Shown piece by piece: positions 24,931 through 32,150 of a DNA stretch of 32,150 nt. This stretch comes from a virus. The notes under the pieces were generated by a model. The model searched no databases, was not told where the DNA came from, and was given only the letters and a program-made list of their open reading frames with translations. Where the stretch lies: positions 1 to 32,150 of IMG/VR virus record IMGVR_UViG_3300013306_000044; one strand, given 5' to 3'. Numbering within the stretch: position 1 is the stretch's first letter; every line of letters begins with the position of its first letter. The position numbers and the translations under genes were made by a program.

Positions 24931-27900
24931 GTGGCTGGTGCGTTTGACGCCAAAGTGGAAATCTCCACCAAGGATGCCAGGGACGGTCTGGTTGCTCTCC
25001 GCAAGGAGGTCAAGAACACAGGCGAACAGCTCAAAGAGCTTGATGGCATCATCAAGGCCGGCAAGCAGAACATCGTTCTCATTGCCCAGCAGTTCACCAA
25101 GCTCGTGGCGACCCAGCGCACGGCTGCTGCCGCCACCAAGGAGACCGCGCAGGCGGACATCGCAGCCGCCCGCGCTGCAGGTATCCGCAACACAGCTGAC
25201 GCCAAGGTGGGCGAGACGCTGGCGCGCAAGGCCAACCAGGAAGCACAGGCTGGCCGCGCGACGGCACAGGCCGGGCTCGCCACCGCGCGCACCGCCGAGT
25301 CCACCACGCGCGCCACGTTGGCCACAGAGCGCCACGCCACGGCCACCCAGCGGGCTGCCGCCGCGCAGACCAACATGCACGATTCGATGTCCAACTCGCG
25401 CTACCTGATGTACGACGTTGGGGCCACCTACGGTGTCATCTCGGCTGGCCTGCTGGCGATCCCGGCTGCCACCGCCGCCGTCTCTGCCGCGTACCAGAAG
25501 GACTTCGCTCAGGTCATTCGCGTCAACGAGGAGTTCCAGCAGTCCTCGAAAGAAGCGACCGCCATGAAGGACTCGCTCAAAGACCTGGCCACGGACATGC
25601 CGGTGGCCTTCGATGACCTCACCCGCATCACCCAGCTCGGCGCCCAGATGGGTGTGGCCAACGACAAGCTGGCAGCCTTCACCGAGACCACGGCCAAGTT
25701 TGTGGCCGTCACCGGCATCTCGGCTGATACCGGAGCCACCCTGTTCGGGCGCATGGAGACCTCCTTCAGCGAGGACGTGCAGAAATTCCCGGACTTCTTC
25801 GAGCGGGTTGGCGCAGCCATCGCCTACGTCGGAGCCAAGACCGTGGCGACTGATCCCGAAATCGCCGCCATGCTGAACCAGATCGGCCCCCTGGGCGCCG
25901 CCGCCGGCATGAGCGCATCTGAGGTCACCGGCCTCTCGGCTGCCCTCGCCTCTGTCCGCGTCCGCCCGGAACTTGCCCGAGGCGCGCTGACCAAGGTGTT
26001 CGCCAACATCAACCGTGACGTGGCCGAGGGCTCACCCCGGCTGGAGAAGTACGGCAAGCTGTTGGGCATCACGGGCGATCAGGCTGCCACCCTGTGGAAG
26101 ACCGACTCCTCCAAGTTCTTCACGGACATGATTGCAGGGCTGAACACCACCCTGCAGAAGAACGGCGAGCTGACCACCACGCTCGATGACCTCGGCATCA
26201 AGGAACTCCGCGTCTCGGACGCCCTGACCAAGCTCGCTGTCGGCAACGACGTGCTGGTGAAGTCCATGGGCTACGCCAACGAGGGCTTCAAAGAGGGCAC
26301 CGCCCTGAACGAGATGTCGAAGCCGGTCTTCGAGACCATCGTTGCCCACCTGACCGAAATGTCCAACGCCTGGAAGAACCTCGGGGACACCCTCGGCGGC
26401 GGGGCGCTGGCCCCTCTGGGCCTGTTCGTGGACATGGCGAAGAACGTGGCCATCGGGCTCCGGTCTATCTCCGAGAACGCTGACGGGAGCATCACCCCCA
26501 TCGGGAAGCTGCTCCAGGTGCTGATGGCCATTGCCTCGGTGACGGCACTGTTCCTCAGCTTCAAGGCCGCGCAGGCTTTCGTGATGGCCGGCATGATCGG
26601 CTTCCAGCAGGCTGCCGCTCGCGGCATGGGCGGCGGGCTGGCGCTGGGCAACCAGGTACGCACGCTGGCCCAGACCATGCTCATCGCCAAGGGCGCCACC
26701 GAGCAGCAGTCCCGCGCCTTGCTGGAGCAGGTGGGCGCTAACCGCGCGCTGATGATTGCCTCCACCACCACCTCGGCCCAGCTGCGCTCCGGCGCCGCCG
26801 GCTCCTTCGGTGTCCTCGCAACCTCAACCGGCAGGGCCACGGGCGGCATCAAGGGCGCCGGCTCCGCGCTGCTGGGCATGGCGGGTGGCCCCATCGGTAT
26901 CGCTGTCGGCGCGCTGGCCGTGCTGGTAGGCGGATTCATCAACGCCTCGATTGAGGCCGAGCAGGCAGGCAAGTCCATTGCCGATGCCATGCAGCAGGGT
27001 GCGGACGCGGGACGCCGCTCCGTCGCGGAGGCGCTGAACAACCGCAAGGTCCAGCTCTCCATCACCGAGGGCGACATCGCCTTCCACAAGCTCGGCCAGA
27101 GCGTCACCGAGGTGGCGCGCTCGGTGGACGTGAACTTCAACGACATCGTGGACGCCGTTGCCGGCGGCACCGACTCAGCTGAGAAGTTCAAGGCCAAGAT
27201 GGAGGAGCTGAAGGGCAAGGCCGGCTTCGACAAGTTCAAGACCGACGCCTACGGCTGGCTGGGCCGCGTGGCCACGGAAATGGCCAACTCGGAAAGCACC
27301 GCTGCCAAGGGACTGAAGGACGTAGCGGCAGCTGCCCCGCTGGCCGGCAAGGGCGTCAACGACGCGGCAAGCGAGTTCGAGGACGGCGCCACGGACATCG
27401 ACAAGATGACCGATGCCCTGAAGGCACTCAACGATGAGGTCTTCGGCACCATCAACTCCGAGGCTGCCCTGCAGTCGGCCCTCGCCAACATCGGTGAGGG
27501 GCTGCAGAAGTCGCAGTCGTACTCCCCCATGTCCGAGGGCGGGCGCGATAACATCCAGAACTTCCAGGATGCACTGAGCAAGGCGAGGGACTACTACAAC
27601 CAGCTGAAGGAAACCGATCAGCTGTCTGCGCAGGAAGCGGCGCAGGGCTACGCAGATTTCGTGCAGGGCCTCGTCAAGGAAATCCGCGCCTACGGCGGGG
27701 ACACCTCCTACGTCGAGCAGCTGGCCGAGCAGACCCGCGCCAAGTTCGAGGCCATCATCGGAGGCAGCCCGGTCAGTGTGCCCGTGACCGTGGATCAGGC
27801 GCAGGTTGTCAGCTCGACCACCAACTCCATGAACCTGGTCAAGAACTGGCTCGCATCCAACGGCGACATCAGCGTCAAGCTCGGCGTCAACTCCACCGAT

Positions 27901-29700
27901 CTGGAGACACAGCTCGATGTCCTCGTGAACGCGCTGGTCCAGATCACCGGAATGCCCTACGACGTGGTGATGGACGCCGTGACCAACCCTGCCTCCGACA
28001 AGGCGAGGGAAATTGAAAACCTCCTGCTGGCGATCACCAACGACACCTATGTGGCTCCGGTGGACGCTGACACCAGCGCTGCCATCGCCAACGTCCAGAA
28101 CTTTGTTGCCTACGCCCGCACCGAGCTGGCACACCTGCAGACGGAGATGAACGGCGGCGTCGGCCTCGCTGACGGCGAGGGCTCGATGAGCCCGGCCCAG
28201 AAGGCCCAGTACGGCCAGATCACCGCCACGGCGGCGGTGCCCCGGGCTGTCAAGGCTCCGGTGCAGGTACGGCCCGCCATTCCCTCCACGCCCATGCGCG
28301 GCATCGCTGACGGCTACAACAAAGCAGCCGACGCAGCCAAGAAGGCCGGCAAGTCCGCCAAGGATGCAGCCAAGGACATCGCGGACGGAATTGACGACGC
28401 GGTGCAGGCAGCGGAGGACTACGGCAACCGCCTGAAGACCGCGCTGATGTCTGCCTACAACCAGCAGTACGGGCTGACCAAGGCCACCGACGATTACCAC
28501 TCCGCGCTCAACGCCATCGCCAAAAAGCGCGAGGATGAAATCAAGCAGGTGGCTGACCTGCGGGACAAGGTGCGCGAGCTGAACGATGAGCGCGACAAGG
28601 AGCTCATCTCAGCCAACAAGGCCAAGATCGAGCAGGGCATCTCGATGAAGTACGGCGAGGTGGACCGGGCTGCCGACTACGGCCAGCAGGCCCAGGAGTC
28701 CCTGAACAACGCTGCCGCGAAGCAGAAGGAAATCGACGCCTCCAACAAGGAAGCGGCGACGGTACAGGCTGGCATTGGACTGCTCACCGGCTACTCGGAT
28801 GCGGCCATCGCCAACCGCGAGGCGCTGCGCAACCTCGAAACCAAGGTCATCGACATGATTGGCGCCTACGCTGCCGCCGGTCACACCACCGATGAGGTCC
28901 GCCGGTACGCACAGGGCCTGACGGCCCAGTACCAGATCGACGCGGGGCAGCTGGGTCTCAACAAGGCTGCCGTGGGCAACCTGCAGGGCTCACTCGAACG
29001 CTACATCGGCGTCGTCAACGCGGTGCCCCGGGTCAAGCCCACGACGGTTACCGCTGACACCGGGCAGGCCTCGGGAGCCATCGGCGGGGTTCAGGCGCAG
29101 ATGGACCGGGCAGGCCGGGGTGTGGTGATCCCTGTTGCGGCTGACACAAGCTCCTTCGACGCACACGTTGCGAGGGCGATTGCCCGCGCCGAGGCGAACC
29201 TGCAGATCACGCTGAAAGACCCTGCAGGCACGGGCTCCTCCATCGGCGGTCGGCAGAACGGCAGCCTGCGCGGCGGCGCCTACACGGGCGGCCTCGCCGG
29301 CAAGGCCATGCGGGGCTTCTACGGCGGCGGGCAGGTTCCCGGCCGCTCCCCGAGCGACCCCACCGTGGATAACCTCATGGCCAGCGTGGACGGCAAGGGC
29401 CTGATCGGGATTCGCTCGCGCGAGTTCATCCAGCCCGAGCCTGCCGTGGACTACTACGGCCTCGACTTCATGAATGCGATCCGCACCATGAGCCTGCCCA
29501 AGTTCAGCATGGGCGGCTCACCCTCCGGCGCGGGCGGCGGGGCCGGCTCGATCCGCGACTCCGTGGTGGAGCTCGGCGCGGCCACCCTGTCGGCCATGGC
29601 CGAGATGCGTCAGGAAATCAAGCTGTTCACCGAGAACCGCGTCATCGCGGAATCCGCCAACGCCGGCAACCGGCAACTTGCTGCAGAAGGACAACGCTAA
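24931..29700 (+). CDS. Tape measure protein (1589 aa)
   Basis: It sets tail length and is ejected ahead of the DNA. It starts at GTG 24931 with AGGGA and GGTG upstream. Residues about 1-155 are Ala-rich coiled coil. From residue 160 (MYDVGATYGVISAGLLAIPA) it matches the TP901-type tape measure core, including the conserved QLGAQMG and ETTAKFVAVTG segments. Hydrophobic segments lie near 527-558 and 646-675, expected to enter the membrane during ejection. Long helical repeats follow to about 1380. The C-terminus is Gly-rich with the usual end pattern (GFYGGGQVPGRSPSDPTVDN). Its length suggests a tail of the order of 240 nm by the usual 1.5 Å per residue rule. Confidence 0.95.
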   Translation: MAGAFDAKVEISTKDARDGLVALRKEVKNTGEQLKELDGIIKAGKQNIVLIAQQFTKLVATQRTAAAATKETAQADIAAARAAGIRNTADAKVGETLARKANQEAQAGRATAQAGLATARTAESTTRATLATERHATATQRAAAAQTNMHDSMSNSRYLMYDVGATYGVISAGLLAIPAATAAVSAAYQKDFAQVIRVNEEFQQSSKEATAMKDSLKDLATDMPVAFDDLTRITQLGAQMGVANDKLAAFTETTAKFVAVTGISADTGATLFGRMETSFSEDVQKFPDFFERVGAAIAYVGAKTVATDPEIAAMLNQIGPLGAAAGMSASEVTGLSAALASVRVRPELARGALTKVFANINRDVAEGSPRLEKYGKLLGITGDQAATLWKTDSSKFFTDMIAGLNTTLQKNGELTTTLDDLGIKELRVSDALTKLAVGNDVLVKSMGYANEGFKEGTALNEMSKPVFETIVAHLTEMSNAWKNLGDTLGGGALAPLGLFVDMAKNVAIGLRSISENADGSITPIGKLLQVLMAIASVTALFLSFKAAQAFVMAGMIGFQQAAARGMGGGLALGNQVRTLAQTMLIAKGATEQQSRALLEQVGANRALMIASTTTSAQLRSGAAGSFGVLATSTGRATGGIKGAGSALLGMAGGPIGIAVGALAVLVGGFINASIEAEQAGKSIADAMQQGADAGRRSVAEALNNRKVQLSITEGDIAFHKLGQSVTEVARSVDVNFNDIVDAVAGGTDSAEKFKAKMEELKGKAGFDKFKTDAYGWLGRVATEMANSESTAAKGLKDVAAAAPLAGKGVNDAASEFEDGATDIDKMTDALKALNDEVFGTINSEAALQSALANIGEGLQKSQSYSPMSEGGRDNIQNFQDALSKARDYYNQLKETDQLSAQEAAQGYADFVQGLVKEIRAYGGDTSYVEQLAEQTRAKFEAIIGGSPVSVPVTVDQAQVVSSTTNSMNLVKNWLASNGDISVKLGVNSTDLETQLDVLVNALVQITGMPYDVVMDAVTNPASDKAREIENLLLAITNDTYVAPVDADTSAAIANVQNFVAYARTELAHLQTEMNGGVGLADGEGSMSPAQKAQYGQITATAAVPRAVKAPVQVRPAIPSTPMRGIADGYNKAADAAKKAGKSAKDAAKDIADGIDDAVQAAEDYGNRLKTALMSAYNQQYGLTKATDDYHSALNAIAKKREDEIKQVADLRDKVRELNDERDKELISANKAKIEQGISMKYGEVDRAADYGQQAQESLNNAAAKQKEIDASNKEAATVQAGIGLLTGYSDAAIANREALRNLETKVIDMIGAYAAAGHTTDEVRRYAQGLTAQYQIDAGQLGLNKAAVGNLQGSLERYIGVVNAVPRVKPTTVTADTGQASGAIGGVQAQMDRAGRGVVIPVAADTSSFDAHVARAIARAEANLQITLKDPAGTGSSIGGRQNGSLRGGAYTGGLAGKAMRGFYGGGQVPGRSPSDPTVDNLMASVDGKGLIGIRSREFIQPEPAVDYYGLDFMNAIRTMSLPKFSMGGSPSGAGGGAGSIRDSVVELGAATLSAMAEMRQEIKLFTENRVIAESANAGNRQLAAEGQR

Positions 29701-30527
29701 TGACCGCCAAGACCATGCTGTTCGGCCCGCTCGGAAGAATGCTGCCGATTCCCTACCCCGAGGCGGGGATGGGATGGGACCACGGACGGGACATTGAGGA
29801 GACCACTCTGGTATCCGGCGGACGCCACGTTTATGAGGCGCCCACGCCCTACCTCCGCTACAAGCTGGAGTACAAGGCCGGGACCACTGACCTGCAGAAC
29901 CTCGTGGACATCTACACCGGGGTCTATGGCAGGGGTCCGTACTACCTCGTGGACTTCAACTACTCTGCCGGCAACATCCTGCCGACACGCTGGGCCTCGG
30001 CCTACATGCTGCGCCACGTCGCGGGCGCCTGGGCTGCCCCTGTTGGTGTCCCCAGCGCCGTGGCGCTCTCGGGTGAGGCGGTGACCTTCAGCAACCTCGG
30101 GCAGTTCCCGGACACCGGCATCCCCCAGATCATCGCCACGGTGCCGGGCCAGCCCGCATACCTGCGCCTCTGGGGTGCGCGTACCGGGAGCGGCGCCGTC
30201 CGGGTCTCACTGCTGAACGCGGCCACCAACCTCTGGACCTCCCCAGTCTCCTGTGTGCCAGGCACTTCGCCCGGCCCGGTGGCGATCATCTCTGCCGCCG
30301 AGGGCGCGGCCAACACCTACAGCGCGATCAAGCTGGAGCTCTACGTTCCCTCCGGCTCGACCCTGACGCTGGACCACATCAACCTCACCGGCTCGACGGG
30401 CGATTCCACCCGGTTGCCGGGCAAGGGCGTCGGAGCTGTGTCATTTACTGAAAATCTCACAGGAAATATACAGACAAAGAGGTTTGATAGAATTGGGCTA
30501 TCGCTCGGCCTTGTTGAGGTCGAATAG
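29700..30527 (+). CDS. Distal tail protein-like minor tail protein (275 aa)
   Basis: First tail-tip gene, in a TAATG overlap with the tape measure. N-terminal residues 1-100 are strand-rich (LRYKLEYKAGTTDLQNLVDI; GPYYLVDFNYSAGN) as in Dit-type hub proteins, and the C-terminal half (residues about 100-250) looks like a beta-sandwich of the carbohydrate-binding type (PGQPAYLRLWGARTGSG; SGSTLTLDHINLTGS). It would form the tail-tip ring, with the extra domain possibly contacting the host surface. A -10 element for the next gene lies inside its last codons. Confidence 0.72.
   Translation: MTAKTMLFGPLGRMLPIPYPEAGMGWDHGRDIEETTLVSGGRHVYEAPTPYLRYKLEYKAGTTDLQNLVDIYTGVYGRGPYYLVDFNYSAGNILPTRWASAYMLRHVAGAWAAPVGVPSAVALSGEAVTFSNLGQFPDTGIPQIIATVPGQPAYLRLWGARTGSGAVRVSLLNAATNLWTSPVSCVPGTSPGPVAIISAAEGAANTYSAIKLELYVPSGSTLTLDHINLTGSTGDSTRLPGKGVGAVSFTENLTGNIQTKRFDRIGLSLGLVEVE
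30484..30496 (+). promoter_or_regulatory. Extended -10 inside the end of the distal tail gene
   Basis: TTTGATAGAATTGG (TG-A-TAGAAT, hexamer 30488-30493), the best match to the group. Start expected near 30500, leader about 46 bases with AAGGAG before ATG 30546. Confidence 0.55.
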
Positions 30528-30545
30528 CTTCAAGGAGAACATCGC

Positions 30546-30887
30546 ATGGCAATTCAGACCTCAACGCAGAAGAACAGCCTCGCCAGCGCCTACGGCACGG
30601 CGGCGGCATACGGCGCCCTGTTCACCACGGCTCCGGGTGGCTCCGCTGGCACCGAGGTTACGGGCGGTTCCCCTGCCTACGCCCGCAAGGCGCTGACCTG
30701 GGGCGCTCCCTCGGGCGGCGTCATTACGGCTACGGCCACCTTCGACGTACCGGCCTGCACCGTTGTCGGAACGGGTGTCTACTCGGCAGCGACGGGCGGC
30801 ACTTACCTCGACGGCAACACCGTGACCTCTCAGACCTTCTCCACGCAGGACACCGTGACGGTCACGTTCACCTTCACCGAGAGCTAA
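30546..30887 (+). CDS. Small minor tail protein (113 aa)
   Basis: A Gly/Ala/Thr/Ser-rich, all-beta protein (AYGTAAAYGALFTTAPGGSA; ARKALTWGAPSGGVITATAT; QDTVTVTFTFTES). I recognise the pattern as that of a short tail-fibre-like protein found among the tail genes of many actinophages. It has ATG 30546 with AAGGAG eight bases upstream and its own promoter, so it may be made in higher copy than neighbouring tail proteins. Role on the tail is not known in detail. Confidence 0.72.
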   Translation: MAIQTSTQKNSLASAYGTAAAYGALFTTAPGGSAGTEVTGGSPAYARKALTWGAPSGGVITATATFDVPACTVVGTGVYSAATGGTYLDGNTVTSQTFSTQDTVTVTFTFTES

Positions 30888-30908
30888 ACCTTCCCGACAC
30901 CCAAAACC

Positions 30909-30934
30909 GTGGCGGGGCCTTAGTGCCCCGCCAC
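30909..30934 (+). terminator. Hairpin after the small minor tail gene
   Basis: GTGGCGGGGC (30909-30918) pairs perfectly with GCCCCGCCAC (30925-30934), loop of 6. Only a weak T-run follows (TCCTGTACTT), so termination may be partial. TACTTA just after it resembles a -10. Confidence 0.6.
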
Positions 30935-30962
30935 TCCTGTACTTAGGGAAGGAACCACCCCC

Positions 30963-32150
30963 GTGGCAGCTCGCACTAACCTGATGACCAACCCCTCATT
31001 CGAGGTGGACCTCACAGGTGTCACGCCCGACTACGGCACCTCCGGTGCGGGCTCGCTGACGCGCCCCGCCTCGGGGGCTTTTGCAGGCAACTCCTTTGCC
31101 CGCATGACGTGGACGACGGGCTCTAGTGCGCTGAGCGGTGGCATGGTGCTGGCAACCACCTCCACCGTACCCGCAGGGTCTATCACGGCATCTGTCATGG
31201 TCCGTGTGAACGTGGCACAGAGACTGCGCCTCAGCATGGGTGGCAGTCTCAACACGCCCACCGGCCCAGCTGTGGATGTCCCGGCGAATACCTGGACGAA
31301 GCTCACCTTCACAGCCAGCGCCGTGGGCGGCACGGGCTACAGCTTGGTGGTACTCCCGAACGCAGGCGGCTACGGACGCAACTGGTCCATCGGCAACACC
31401 CTCGATGTTGACGCGGCCATTCTCGAAGTCGGTGCGGGGGGCGAGTTCTTCGATGGTTCAACGACCGCGACAGGCTTCCGCTACGTGTGGGACGGGGCAG
31501 CCAACGCCTCCACATCCACTGAGACACTGCCTGTCGATGTCAGGCACACCTACACCGCAGCCCCCGGCGCTGTAGCGAACCCGGCGGTTGCCGTCACCGA
31601 TACACCCGCACCCGGCGACGTGCTTGTCCTCCTCGTAGCCACTGGCGGCGTGTCCGCCAGCATCTCAGCAGTCACAGGCTGTGGCGCGACATGGAGCCGG
31701 GTGCCGTCAGCAATCTCGACCAACGGCGTCCTTGATGTCTGGGTTGGCGTTGGGGCAACAGCCAGCGGAACCATCACGACTACGGGAACTGCGGTTGCCC
31801 GCAGCCTCTTTGTGGCGATGGCGAACGGCGTCACGGCCACAGCTGTCGGTGTGACCGCCTCGGGTACAGGCCTCCAGTCCTCCCCGGCGCAGACGGCAGG
31901 GCCGGGGCAGATTGTCTTCGGCATGTCCTACAGCACCGACGCGGCCAGCACCGTCACGGCCACAACCCCGTCTGCTGGGTGGTCAGAGACAGACCTCATG
32001 CTCGCGGCCAGCGCCTACTCAGCGAACGTTTACCGCGTCCCCACTGCCTCCGAGTCGCACACCTTCTCGGTCCAGCGCCCGAGCGGCACGGGGTACATAT
32101 CCCAGCTGGTGTTGGGCGGGACACGTACCAACCTGTTCACCCACCCTTCC
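30963..32150 (+). CDS. Minor tail protein with repeated beta modules (partial, 396+ aa)
   Basis: Open from GTG 30963 to the window edge without a stop. GGAAGG lies ten bases upstream. The sequence is all-beta and Ala/Thr/Gly/Val-rich. It begins with ARTNLMTNPSFE, followed by a carbohydrate-binding-like sandwich (about residues 1-180: FARMTWTT, SITASVMVRVN, FDGSTTATGFRYVWDG). A second, different beta module (PAVAVTDTPAPGDVLVLLVA and following) covers about 190-385. At the very edge the start motif recurs as TRTNLFTHPS, so a second copy of the first module begins beyond the window. A role in host-surface binding is likely. Confidence 0.75.
   Translation, partial: MAARTNLMTNPSFEVDLTGVTPDYGTSGAGSLTRPASGAFAGNSFARMTWTTGSSALSGGMVLATTSTVPAGSITASVMVRVNVAQRLRLSMGGSLNTPTGPAVDVPANTWTKLTFTASAVGGTGYSLVVLPNAGGYGRNWSIGNTLDVDAAILEVGAGGEFFDGSTTATGFRYVWDGAANASTSTETLPVDVRHTYTAAPGAVANPAVAVTDTPAPGDVLVLLVATGGVSASISAVTGCGATWSRVPSAISTNGVLDVWVGVGATASGTITTTGTAVARSLFVAMANGVTATAVGVTASGTGLQSSPAQTAGPGQIVFGMSYSTDAASTVTATTPSAGWSETDLMLAASAYSANVYRVPTASESHTFSVQRPSGTGYISQLVLGGTRTNLFTHPS

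Noticed and set aside
1-32150. CRISPR array, insertion sequence or transposase
   Set aside because: No regularly spaced long repeats and no DDE or Y1 transposase motifs were seen. The only recombinase is the serine integrase.

Overview
The window is a continuous piece of a temperate siphophage (or the prophage form of one) from a GC-rich actinobacterium, most likely Arthrobacter or a relative in the Micrococcales. The late-gene order is that of an HK97-type, long-tailed phage: small terminase, large terminase, portal, protease, decoration protein, major capsid, neck proteins, tail tube, frameshifted tail chaperones, a 1589-residue tape measure and tail-tip proteins. The small early genes, the serine integrase and the style of the minor tail proteins match actinophages. 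No 16S gene or host housekeeping gene is present, so the host is inferred. Layout. (1) 23-2232, minus strand: five small genes of unknown function in two transcription units. (2) 2233-2682: a divergent control region with three operator-like palindromes centred 30 and 31 bp apart. (3) 2683-5670, plus strand: small accessory genes, including tiny membrane peptides, rich in CTGCAG words. (4) 5671-6575: about 900 bases that I judge non-coding, with a terminator at the start, then short repeats and strong dyads. (5) 6576-11222, plus strand: a tightly packed early operon of thirteen genes, mostly joined by ATGA or GTGA overlaps. It holds an HTH protein, an orphan C5-cytosine methyltransferase, a 2H phosphoesterase, a zinc-ribbon/thioredoxin-fold fusion and a two-helix membrane protein. 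(6) 11242-12740: terminator, probable 50-bp attP, and a large serine integrase on the minus strand whose stop codon lies inside the attP arm. (7) 12741-13490: a 31-residue ORF followed by a densely structured RNA locus (a tRNA-like body, two hairpins and a 118-nt class-II cloverleaf laid almost end to end), closed by a strong terminator. (8) 13491-32150, plus strand: packaging, head and tail genes, ending inside a repeat-containing tail protein that runs off the window. Regulation. Late-gene clusters are repeatedly preceded by a GC-rich hairpin and an extended -10 element close to TTGATAGAATTGG. At several starts (HTH gene, integrase, adaptor) the -10 lies exactly six bases before the start codon, predicting leaderless mRNAs. 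The most unusual part is the RNA locus at 12942-13438. It contains a tRNA with a contracted, palindromic anticodon arm and a tRNA-like molecule whose anticodon loop and variable-arm loop are the same heptamer. Folds, promoters and functions were read by eye from the sequence and from family knowledge; no search or folding program was run.
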